A stretch of DNA of 12,620 nt, taken from assembly GCA_017889845.1 (NCBI GenBank), contig JAGGAJ010000033.1:1-12620 (forward strand), written 5' to 3'. Each line of letters begins with the position of its first letter. Positions within the stretch are counted from its first letter, which is position 1. The DNA is from Deltaproteobacteria bacterium (GTDB taxonomy: Bacteria > Desulfobacterota > Deferrimicrobia > Deferrimicrobiales > Deferrimicrobiaceae). The notes beneath the pieces were generated by a model. It saw nothing but the letters and a program-made list of their open reading frames with translations, had not been told where the DNA came from and did no database searches. Below are positions 1-6,055 of the stretch, one piece after another. The translations under genes and the position numbers were made by a program.

Positions 1-255
1 CGAATCCTGGCGCTCCGCCCCGCCGTCGACCACGGCCGTCACTTTCGGAAGGTTGCGGTACGATTCCCGGGCCGCCGCCGGGGTGCCGGCGGGAAGGACG
101 AGGACGATGGCGTCCACGCAGTCGGCGGCGGCGGTTGCGGAGAGGGTGCGGTCGAGGAGAGGACGGCCTGCCAGCGCGAGGAACTGCTTCGGCGCCTCCC
201 CGCCCATCCGGCGCCCTGCGCCGCCCGCGACGATGATGGCCACCGTGACGCCCAA
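1..255 (-). CDS. ispD: 2-C-methyl-D-erythritol 4-phosphate cytidylyltransferase, N-terminal part (cut by window edge)
   Basis: IspD transfers CMP from CTP to methylerythritol phosphate in the cytosolic MEP pathway for isoprenoids. The frame begins with the nucleotidyltransferase signature AIIVAGGAGRRMG, continues with APKQFLALAGRPLLDRTL, and reaches VVDGGAERQDS at the window edge. That matches the CTP-binding loop and the conserved GG-x-ERQ-S motif of IspD. About 85 of the usual roughly 230 residues are visible; the rest lies beyond base 1. The start is uncertain. TTG at 255 has GGAGG at 264-260 only 4 bases away; GTG at 243 gives the shorter N-terminus more typical of the family but sits 16 bases from that site. 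The gene is 60 bases downstream of carD on the same strand and is probably cotranscribed with it. carD next to ispD is a known arrangement in several phyla. Confidence 0.92.
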   Translation of the reverse strand, partial: MGVTVAIIVAGGAGRRMGGEAPKQFLALAGRPLLDRTLSATAAADCVDAIVLVLPAGTPAAARESYRNLPKVTAVVDGGAERQDS

Positions 256-290
256 CGAGCCTCCGGCATGGGAATGGTTCCAGGAAGGGA

Positions 291-310
291 CGCCGGGCAG
301 CGCCCCGGCG
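291..310 (-). other. Hairpin in the carD-ispD gap
   Basis: A perfect 7-base inverted repeat (CGCCGGG, 6-base loop, CCCGGCG) lies directly after the carD stop codon and upstream of ispD. The minus strand downstream of it reads TCCCTTCC, with no T run, so it is not a convincing intrinsic terminator. It may be a pause or RNA-stability element that lowers ispD relative to carD. The function is inferred only. Confidence 0.4.
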
Positions 311-315
311 CTACG

Positions 316-855
316 CTAGAAGTTCAGGAAGCGGCGCAGATCCGCTTCGACGGCTTCCTCGGAAACGGATTTCGCGATGGAGATCTCCTTGACCAGCAGG
401 GACCTCGCCGCGTCCAGCATCTTGCGCTCGCCGAAGGAGAGGGCCTTCTCCGCCTTCAGGAGAAGCAGGTTCCGCAGCACCTCGGCGATCTCGAAGGGGG
501 ATCCGGACTTGAGCTTTTCCATGTACTGGCGGTACCGGCGGTTCCACGGCTTCGGCTCCAGCGCCACTTCCCGCTCGCGGAGGATCTTGTAGACGGAACG
601 GACCGCCGTGGTGTCCATGACTCGCCGCAGCCCCACCTGGCCGGCGTTGCCCATCGGGATCATGATGGTGACCCCGGTGTCGAGGATTCGGAGGACGTAG
701 AACGATTCCCGCTTCCCGTCCTTGAAGCATTTTGTTTCGATCGCCTGGACCACGCCCACGCCGTGGGCCGGGTAGACCGCCATGTCCCCTATCTTGAAAT
801 CCACAGGGCCTGGACCTCCATCGGGAGTCTCGGGAAGCGTCACGGGATTTGCCAT
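316..855 (-). CDS. carD: CarD/CdnL family RNA polymerase-binding regulator
   Basis: CarD-family proteins bind the RNA polymerase beta subunit through an N-terminal Tudor-like domain (shared with TRCF) and stabilise open promoter complexes with a helical C-terminal domain. This 179-residue protein has the N-terminal signature FKIGDMAVYPAHGVG (residues 20-34). The strand-rich RNAP-interaction domain runs to about residue 80, and the helical domain follows. Trp104 in PWNRRYR lies where the family's minor-groove-wedging tryptophan is expected. An acidic-to-basic helical tail ends LRRFLNF. The first 19 residues are a Pro/Gly-rich extension ahead of the conserved domain. ATG at 855 is chosen because the next in-frame ATG falls inside the conserved domain. 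It has no Shine-Dalgarno sequence; a promoter places transcription start at about the ATG. It is divergent from the DUF362 remnant and 60 bases upstream of ispD. Confidence 0.93.
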   Translation of the reverse strand: MANPVTLPETPDGGPGPVDFKIGDMAVYPAHGVGVVQAIETKCFKDGKRESFYVLRILDTGVTIMIPMGNAGQVGLRRVMDTTAVRSVYKILREREVALEPKPWNRRYRQYMEKLKSGSPFEIAEVLRNLLLLKAEKALSFGERKMLDAARSLLVKEISIAKSVSEEAVEADLRRFLNF

Positions 856-863
856 TTCGTTGT

Positions 864-892
864 ATTATAGTGGCTTTCGGTCACTCCGTCAA
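864..892 (-). promoter_or_regulatory. carD promoter, sigma-70 type, giving a leaderless mRNA
   Basis: On the minus strand, TTGACG (892-887) and a perfect TATAAT (869-864) are separated by exactly 17 bases. Transcription should begin about 6-8 bases past the -10 box, at roughly 858-856, and the carD ATG begins at 855. No purine-rich ribosome site fits between them (ACAACGAA). The plus strand of the same bases reads TATTAT (863-868), so the -10 could in principle serve the divergent gene as well, but no plus-strand -35 is seen. Confidence 0.75.
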
Positions 893-904
893 CGCGAGGT
901 TGAG

Positions 905-1102
905 ATGCAGTCGCCCGTGTGGTTCACGGACCTTTCGGCCCGCCCGGGGAACAGCCTTCCCGACAAGACCGGGGCCCTCCTCCGCGCGGCGGGGAGGGAT
1001 CCGTTCCGGGAGACCCACCCTTCCGTGGACTGGGCCGTCCAGCTCGAATGCGGCGAGGAGATCGGGCTCGGGACCCGATCGTACCGGCTGGAAACGCTGT
1101 GA
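905..1102 (+). pseudogene. DUF362 protein remnant: N- and C-termini fused by an in-frame internal deletion
   Basis: DUF362 proteins are usually about 370 residues and carry ferredoxin-type iron-sulfur motifs in the middle. This frame has only 65 codons. Its first roughly 30 residues (VWFTDLSARPGN...DKTGALLRAAG) resemble the family's N-terminus. Its last roughly 35 (DPFRETHPSVDWAVQLECGEEIGLG, then a TRSYRLETL end) resemble the family's C-terminus. Everything between, including the cluster-binding cysteines, is absent, yet start, frame and stop are kept. The join lies near base 990-1000. A good ribosome site, GAGG at 896-899, sits 5 bases before ATG at 905, so it may still be translated. The stop overlaps a possible GTG start of the downstream activase, suggesting the original gene was in an operon with it. 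The match is from memory of the family and was not searched. Confidence 0.68.
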
Positions 1103-1113
1103 CCGGACACCCC

Positions 1114-1899
1114 ATGCTGTACGCGGGGATCGACATCGGGTCCCTCTCCACGGACGTGGTGCTCCTCGACGCGGACCGCGCCATCCTCGGGTCGGCCATC
1201 ACGGCCACCGGGGCATCGACGCGGAAGGCGGCCCGGGAGGCCCTGGACGCCGCCCTCGCCGCCGCGGGAGCGGGCCGGGAGGACATCGTCTGCACCGTGG
1301 CGACGGGATACGGACGGGACCTGGTCGAGACCGCAGACCTGCGGGTGACGGAGATCACCTGCCACGCCCGCGGCGCCCGGCACCTCTTCCCCGGCGCTCT
1401 CACCGTTCTGGATATCGGCGGGCAGGACAGCAAGGTGATCCGCCTGTCCCACGACGGGAAAGTGGCGGACTTCGCGATGAACGACAAGTGCGCGGCGGGC
1501 ACCGGGCGGTTCCTCGAAGTGATGGCCAGGACGCTGGAGATGGACCTGGAGCAGATGGGCGCCCGTTCCCTCCTCGCCTCGCGGTCGCTGCCGGTCAGCT
1601 CGACGTGCACGGTGTTCGCGGAAACGGAGGTAGTCTCCCTGATCGCCTCCGGCGCCGCCCCGGACGACATCGCGTGGGGCGTGCACCTGGCCATCTCCGA
1701 GCGCATCGCCTCCCTCGCCGAGCGGATCGGGATCGCGCCCCCCGCCGTGATGACCGGGGGAGTCGCCAAGAATCCCGCCGCGCGGAAGGCGCTGGAGGAC
1801 CGGTTCCGGATCCGCTTCCTCGTCCCGCAGGAGCCCCAGCTTGCAGGAGCCCTGGGGGCCGCCCTCATCGCCATGGAGCGGAGCAGATCCCCCCACTGA
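1114..1899 (+). CDS. 2-hydroxyacyl-CoA dehydratase activase (BadF/BadG/BcrA/HgdC family)
   Basis: These dimeric ASKHA-fold ATPases carry one [4Fe-4S] cluster between subunits. They drive ATP-dependent single-electron transfer to 2-hydroxyacyl-CoA dehydratases or benzoyl-CoA reductases. The 261-residue protein is full length for the family. Visible motifs are phosphate-1 GIDIGSLST (5-13), ATGYGRD (63-69), phosphate-2 DIGGQDSK (100-107), and adenosine-site TGGVAKN near the C-terminus. Cys126 in NDKCAAGTGRF and Cys165 in SSTCTVFAETE correspond closely to the two cluster cysteines of HgdC (Cys127, Cys166), so it should be active. ATG at 1114 is chosen. GTG at 1099, in frame and overlapping the upstream stop as GTGA, is a real alternative adding VTGHP. 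Neither has a strong ribosome site. No dehydratase subunit is present here; the only upstream neighbour is the DUF362 remnant. Confidence 0.9.
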   Translation: MLYAGIDIGSLSTDVVLLDADRAILGSAITATGASTRKAAREALDAALAAAGAGREDIVCTVATGYGRDLVETADLRVTEITCHARGARHLFPGALTVLDIGGQDSKVIRLSHDGKVADFAMNDKCAAGTGRFLEVMARTLEMDLEQMGARSLLASRSLPVSSTCTVFAETEVVSLIASGAAPDDIAWGVHLAISERIASLAERIGIAPPAVMTGGVAKNPAARKALEDRFRIRFLVPQEPQLAGALGAALIAMERSRSPH

Positions 1900-1977
1900 G
1901 ACGCTCGCGCGCCACATCCACTTGGAACTGATTGATAAAGCGCTCCGGGCTCACGTTACATTACCTCTTTATTGGCG

Positions 1978-3126
1978 CTAGGCGCGGGCGCGTTCCTCCC
2001 GGATGAGGGAAAACAGCCGGTCGATCTCCTCGGGGGTGTTGTAGAAGTGGGGCGAGACGCGGATTCCCCCCGCCCGGTGGGAGCACACCGCCCGGCGCGC
2101 CAGCAGCGCCTTCCAGAGGGCGGCGTTGTCCGTTCCCGGGACCCGGAAGGTGACGATCCCCGAGCGCTCCTCGGGGTGGTCGGGCGAGACCACCTCGTAC
2201 CCCTCTCCCCTGGCCTTCTCGAGGACCCGCTCCGTGAGCCGCCGGACGCGTTCCCAGATGCGGTCCACCCCGACGGAGAGGAGGAGGTCCAGCGAAGCGT
2301 TGAAGGCGGCGAGCCCCACGGTGTTCATGCTCCCCGGTTCGAAGCGCCGTGCATCCTGGGAGAGCTGGAAATCGTAGTTCTCGAAATCGAACCGGTTCCG
2401 CACGGAATGCCACCCGAGGATCACCGGCTCGACCATCTCCATCACCTCCCGGGAGATGTAAAACCCTCCGATCCCTTCCGGGGCGAGGAGCCACTTGTGG
2501 CCGTCCGCGGAGAGCGCGTCGACGCCGAACGCCTTCACGTCCATGGGCAGCGCGCCGACGGACTGGATCCCGTCCACGCAGAAGAAGATGCCGTGGTGCT
2601 GGCAATACTCCCCGATCCCCGGAAGGTCGTTGCGGTACCCGTTTGCGAACTCCACGGAGGAGAGGGCGATCAGGCGGGTTTTCCCGTCGCAGGCCGCGAA
2701 CAGGTCCTCCTTCTTCACCCTCCCGTCGCGCACCGGCACCATCCGGACCTCCACGTTCCGGGCCTGGAGCCGCATCCAGGGGTAGATGTTGGAGGGGTAC
2801 TCTACGTTCGAAGTGACCAGGTTGTCCCCGTCCCGCCAGGGGAAACCCGCGGCCACGAAGGAGAGCCCCTCGGAGGTGTTCTTCACGAAGGCGATCTCCT
2901 CCGGGGAGGCGCCGACGATCCGGGCGAAGCGGCCCCGGGTCTCGTTCGCCAGGTCCTCCCACTTCCGCAGGTGGAACGCACCCTCGTCGCGGGACATCTC
3001 CAGCATGCGGATTCCCGCCGCGGCGGCGCGTGCCGGGATCGGCGAGACCCCCGCGTGGTTGAAGTACAGGTGGTTCCCCGTAACGGGAAACTCGGCGGCC
3101 CGTATCGGCCCCACATCGATCGGCAA
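1978..3126 (-). CDS. Class V aminotransferase family PLP enzyme (cysteine desulfurase-like fold)
   Basis: This 382-residue fold-type I PLP enzyme belongs to the group holding cysteine desulfurases, isopenicillin N epimerase-like proteins and related lyases. Visible motifs are TSEGLSF (84-90, phosphate binding), VDGIQSVG with Asp185 and Gln188 (pyridine ring contacts), and SADGHKW with Lys211 as the expected Schiff-base lysine. The C-terminal part has GGIRVSPHFYNTPEEID. The SufS/CsdA active-site pattern R-x-G-x-H-C-A is not seen; the nearby sequence is AVCSHRAGGIR, so I do not call it a desulfurase. TTG at 3126 is the start because AGGAGG (3137-3132) sits 5 bases before it and no better start lies upstream. 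It diverges from the E1/PP-loop/larE operon, so a role supplying sulfur or processing an amino acid for that set is possible but unproven. Confidence 0.88.
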   Translation of the reverse strand: MPIDVGPIRAAEFPVTGNHLYFNHAGVSPIPARAAAAGIRMLEMSRDEGAFHLRKWEDLANETRGRFARIVGASPEEIAFVKNTSEGLSFVAAGFPWRDGDNLVTSNVEYPSNIYPWMRLQARNVEVRMVPVRDGRVKKEDLFAACDGKTRLIALSSVEFANGYRNDLPGIGEYCQHHGIFFCVDGIQSVGALPMDVKAFGVDALSADGHKWLLAPEGIGGFYISREVMEMVEPVILGWHSVRNRFDFENYDFQLSQDARRFEPGSMNTVGLAAFNASLDLLLSVGVDRIWERVRRLTERVLEKARGEGYEVVSPDHPEERSGIVTFRVPGTDNAALWKALLARRAVCSHRAGGIRVSPHFYNTPEEIDRLFSLIREERARA

Positions 3127-3231
3127 CGCGCCCTCCTTTGAACCGTTCGTGCTCCGGTGCCCGCGCCCTCCGCATCGGGCTCAAACGATCCGTCGGAGGA
3201 CGACTCGCCCGCCCTTTCGGGGCCTGGCCTG

Positions 3232-3246
3232 GTTATACGTTATAAT
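3232..3246. promoter_or_regulatory. Divergent -10 boxes between the aminotransferase and E1-like genes
   Basis: A short AT-rich island stands out in the 126-base intergenic region. TATAAT (3241-3246, plus strand) is a perfect -10. It ends 6 bases before the GTG at 3253, so the E1 gene mRNA would start at or next to its start codon. On the minus strand TATAAC (3237-3232) could be the -10 of the aminotransferase gene, giving a leader of about 100 bases. No good -35 hexamer is visible for either, so this may need an activator or rely on an extended -10. Confidence 0.5.
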
Positions 3247-3252
3247 ATTTCG

Positions 3253-4065
3253 GTGGTTTGGTCAGGGGAAAACGCGCTGCGGTACAGCCGGAACCTCCTC
3301 GTGGAGGAACTCGGGGAACGGGGCCAGGAGCGGCTGTTCCGTTCATCGGTCCTGGTCGTCGGGGCCGGGGGTCTCGGCTCGCCCGCCCTGCTCTACCTCG
3401 CCGCCGCAGGGATCGGCCGGATCGGCGTGATCGACGGCGACCGGGTGGACGTCACGAACCTCAACCGTCAGGTGATCCACACTTCGGGCGACGTCGGTCG
3501 GCGGAAGACCGAGTCGGCCGCGGACGCACTGAAGGCGTTCCGCCCGGACCTCGACGTCGAGGCGTACGGCGAACTCCTCACGGCCGCGAACGCGGTCGGC
3601 CTGTTCCGGAAATACGATGCCGTTGTGGACGGCAGCGACAACTTCCCGACCAAATACCTCTGCAGCGACGCGGCTGTCGTCGCCCGCCGGCCTCTTGTCC
3701 ATGCCGGGGTCCTGCGGTTCGGCGGGCAACTGCTCACCGTCGTCCCCGGCGAGGGCCCCTGCCTGCGGTGCCTGATCCCGGAGATCCCCCCCCGGAAAGA
3801 CGCCCCGACCTGCTCGGAATCGGGGATCGTCGGGGCTGCGGCGGGGGTCGTCGGGGCGTGGCAGGCCATGGAGGCGATCAAGCTCCTCGCGGGCATCGCG
3901 CCATCCCCCCCGGGCAGGCTCCTGACGGTCGACACGCTCACGAACGAGGTGACCTGCGTGGCGGTCCGGCGGGACCCCGCGTGCCCGGCTTGCGGGGAGC
4001 GCCCCCGGATCGCGGACCCCCTCTCCCCGGAGGAATACCGGAACGGAGGCCGGTGCGTCGCATGA
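3253..4065 (+). CDS. HesA/MoeB/ThiF family E1-like adenylyltransferase
   Basis: These enzymes adenylate the C-terminal Gly-Gly of a ubiquitin-like sulfur carrier (MoaD, ThiS or similar) so it can become a thiocarboxylate. The 270-residue protein starts with the family's LRYSRN segment, then the nucleotide loop VGAGGLGSP (36-44), Asp61 and Asp63, NLNRQ (69-73) and DGSDN (126-130). Two zinc pairs are present: CLRC (Cys170, Cys173) and CPAC (Cys244, Cys247). Cys187 in PTCSESG matches the cysteine of the ThiF/MoeB crossover loop. No rhodanese domain is attached, so sulfur must come from elsewhere. MoeB versus ThiF cannot be decided here and no carrier gene is visible. GTG at 3253 is chosen because longer in-frame extensions run through the TATAAT promoter. 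The stop overlaps the next gene's start as ATGA. Confidence 0.9.
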   Translation: MVWSGENALRYSRNLLVEELGERGQERLFRSSVLVVGAGGLGSPALLYLAAAGIGRIGVIDGDRVDVTNLNRQVIHTSGDVGRRKTESAADALKAFRPDLDVEAYGELLTAANAVGLFRKYDAVVDGSDNFPTKYLCSDAAVVARRPLVHAGVLRFGGQLLTVVPGEGPCLRCLIPEIPPRKDAPTCSESGIVGAAAGVVGAWQAMEAIKLLAGIAPSPPGRLLTVDTLTNEVTCVAVRRDPACPACGERPRIADPLSPEEYRNGGRCVA

Positions 4066-5084
4066 GGCCCGCCCCCCGCGTCGCCCCCCGGAAGGCGGTG
4101 ATCCTCCTCTCCGGCGGACTGGACAGCACCCTCGCCGCGCGGATGCTCCAGGAGCAGGGGATCGGGCTGCACGCCATCCACTTCACCTCCCCCTTCTGCA
4201 CCTGTTCCGGGAACGGGGGGTGCCGCTCGCAGGCCCACGTCGTCGCCGGGCGGATGGGGATCCCGATCCGGACCGTGTCCAAGGGGGAGGAGTACCTCGA
4301 GATCGTCAAATCCCCCCGGCACGGCCGGGGGTCCGCGATGAATCCGTGCATCGACTGCCGGATCTTCACCCTCCGGAAGGCCCGCTCGTTCATGGACGAG
4401 ATCGGCGCCTCCTTCCTCGTCACCGGGGAGGTGGTCGGCCAGCGTCCCATGTCCCAGCGGGACGACGCCCTGCGCAGCATCGAGCGGCACAGCGGGTGTT
4501 CCGGGCTGGTTCTGCGCCCCCTCTCGGCGCGGCACCTGCCCCCCACGCTGCCGGAGCGGGAGGGATGGGTGGACCGGGACCGTTTCCTCGCCATCACCGG
4601 CCGGTCCCGGAAGGAGCAGATCCGGCTCGCGGCCTCCTTCGGCATCGGCGATTACCCCTGCCCCGCGGGAGGATGTCTCCTCACCGAACGGGGATTCTCC
4701 GCGAAGGTGCGCGACCTCATCGAGAACGAGCCCGACTTCCGCATGCACGACGTCCACCTCCTCAAGGCGGGCCGCCACTTCCGCGCCCGGGGGATCCGGG
4801 CGATCGTGGCGAAGAGCGAGGAGGAGAACCGGCGCCTGGAGGCCCTCTGCCGGGGGAAGGAGGCCGTCTACGTCTCCGACAGCCACCCGGGGCCGTCGGT
4901 GGCGATGTTCGGCGGATGCGATGCGGACCGCCTCGACCTGCTCTCCCGGATCCTCACCCGGTACAGCAAGGCGGGCGTGCCGGGCCCATACGTCGTGCGG
5001 GAAGTGTCGCCCCACGGCGTGCGGATTCTCACCGTGCCGGAGAACCGGGATTTCCGGGAGGTGGAGCGTGGTCTCCTCAGCTGA
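4062..5084 (+). CDS. PP-loop ATPase, ThiI/MnmA-like, with NFACT-R-like C-terminal domain
   Basis: This 340-residue protein has an N-type ATP pyrophosphatase loop, SGGLDST (17-23), as in tRNA thiolation enzymes that adenylate uridine before sulfur insertion. It is cysteine-rich: Cys46, Cys48, Cys54, then NPCIDC (Cys96, Cys99), and YPCPAGGC (Cys200, Cys205). These could hold persulfide or an iron-sulfur cluster. From about residue 220 the sequence GRHFRARGIRAIVAKSEEEN resembles the NFACT-R type RNA-binding domain found in some ThiI-like proteins. The N-terminal THUMP domain of classical ThiI and the C-terminal domains of MnmA are missing. A tRNA substrate is likely by family, but the modified base is unknown. 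ATG at 4062 overlaps the upstream stop; GGAGG lies at 4045-4049. Its 3' end overlaps larE by 17 bases, so the three genes are translationally linked. Confidence 0.83.
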   Translation: MRPAPRVAPRKAVILLSGGLDSTLAARMLQEQGIGLHAIHFTSPFCTCSGNGGCRSQAHVVAGRMGIPIRTVSKGEEYLEIVKSPRHGRGSAMNPCIDCRIFTLRKARSFMDEIGASFLVTGEVVGQRPMSQRDDALRSIERHSGCSGLVLRPLSARHLPPTLPEREGWVDRDRFLAITGRSRKEQIRLAASFGIGDYPCPAGGCLLTERGFSAKVRDLIENEPDFRMHDVHLLKAGRHFRARGIRAIVAKSEEENRRLEALCRGKEAVYVSDSHPGPSVAMFGGCDADRLDLLSRILTRYSKAGVPGPYVVREVSPHGVRILTVPENRDFREVERGLLS

Positions 5085-5955
5085 CCGCGGAAACGGCGCC
5101 GCGACTCCGGACGACCTGCGGCGATACGAGGCCCTCCTCGCCGGGATGCGGGGGATGGGGTCCGTGGTGATCGCCTTCAGCGGCGGCGTGGACAGCACCT
5201 TCCTGCTCCACGCCGCACGGGAGGCGCTGGGGGCATCCGTCCTCGCCGTCACCGCCACCTCGCCGACCTACCCGGCATCGGAGCGCGAGGAGGCGCGGCG
5301 GATCGCGACGGAGTGGGGGGTCCGTCACCGGCTGGTCGAGTCCAACGAACTCGAGATCCCGGGTTTTTCCGCGAACCCGCCCGACCGGTGCTACCACTGC
5401 AAGAAGGAGCTGTTCGGCATCCTCTCGGGGATCGCCCGGGAGGAAGGATACGCCGCGGTGTGCGACGGATCCAACGCTGACGACGTGGGCGACTTCCGCC
5501 CCGGCCGGCGCGCGGCGCGGGAGCACTCCGTGCGCAGCCCCCTGCAGGATTGCGGACTGGCCAAGGACGCCATCCGGCGCCTCAGCCGAATGTTCGGGCT
5601 GCCCACCGCGGACCGGGGATCCTTCGCCTGCCTCTCGTCGCGTTTCCCCTACGGGACGACGATAGACGGGGAGTCGTTGCGCCGGGTAGAGGCGTGCGAG
5701 GAGGTGTTGCGGGGGTTCGGGTTCCGCCAGTTCCGCGTGCGCGTGCACGACGCGGTGGCGCGGATCGAGGTGGGGCCGGACGAGATCCCGCGCCTGTTCG
5801 ATCCGGATGTCGCCGACGCGGTCCACACCCGGTTCCGGGAGAACGGCTTCCTCTACGTTTCCGTGGACCTGAAGGGGTACCGGACCGGCTCGATGAACGA
5901 GGGGCTGCCGGCGTCGGTCCGCGGGCTCGTCGACGGTCCCTCCGACATTTCATAA
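5068..5955 (+). CDS. larE: ATP-dependent sacrificial sulfur transferase LarE
   Basis: LarE inserts sulfur into the dicarboxylated pyridine mononucleotide made by LarB, after AMP activation, on the way to the nickel-pincer cofactor of lactate racemase-type enzymes. The 295-residue protein has the PP-loop SGGVDST (38-44), YPASEREEA, the CYHCKKELF signature (Cys108, Cys111), CDGSNADD (142-149), and Cys188 in ACLSSRFPYG. Cys188 corresponds to the sacrificial Cys176 described in Lactobacillus plantarum LarE. Full family length is seen. GTG at 5068 is chosen because GGGAGG (5056-5061) lies 6 bases before it; the start sits inside the end of the PP-loop gene. No larB, larC or larA is in this window. 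The short tail after MNEGL is not conserved. The product name is secure; whether it acts by cysteine sacrifice or another mechanism is not visible. Confidence 0.93.
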   Translation: MVSSADRGNGAATPDDLRRYEALLAGMRGMGSVVIAFSGGVDSTFLLHAAREALGASVLAVTATSPTYPASEREEARRIATEWGVRHRLVESNELEIPGFSANPPDRCYHCKKELFGILSGIAREEGYAAVCDGSNADDVGDFRPGRRAAREHSVRSPLQDCGLAKDAIRRLSRMFGLPTADRGSFACLSSRFPYGTTIDGESLRRVEACEEVLRGFGFRQFRVRVHDAVARIEVGPDEIPRLFDPDVADAVHTRFRENGFLYVSVDLKGYRTGSMNEGLPASVRGLVDGPSDIS

Positions 5956-5996
5956 CAGAAAGCATTTATCTTTTTCGCTCGAAAACACCATCCGGA

Positions 5997-6025
5997 TTGA
6001 TCTGCTCCATGCAACCTGTTATTTT
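5997..6025 (+). promoter_or_regulatory. Candidate promoter of the family 2 glycosyltransferase
   Basis: TTGATC (5997-6002) and TATTTT (6020-6025) are separated by 17 bases, each matching the sigma-70 consensus at 4 of 6 positions. Start of transcription would be near 6032, leaving a leader of about 24 bases with AGGAGA at 6045-6050. The local AT richness makes such matches more likely by chance. Confidence 0.35.
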
Positions 6026-6055
6026 CATACAACGAACGGGAAACAGGAGAGCGCA

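Noticed and set aside
1900..1977. Possible bidirectional terminator between the convergent activase and aminotransferase genes
   Set aside because: Only a 5-base AGCGC/GCGCT pair with a loop of over 30 bases and no T run was found.
3157..3252. Longer N-terminus for the E1-like protein beginning at ATG 3157
   Set aside because: The added residues do not resemble the family and would be encoded across the TATAAT promoter and the divergent gene's leader.
3468..5258. A 596-codon open frame on the minus strand opposite the E1 and PP-loop genes
   Set aside because: Shadow of high-GC coding sequence; the plus-strand genes carry complete motifs in the right order.
6015..6047. CCTGTT and AACAGG pair that could hide the ribosome site of the glycosyltransferase gene
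   Set aside because: Only six bases with a 21-base loop in AT-rich sequence; too likely by chance to call a regulatory switch.
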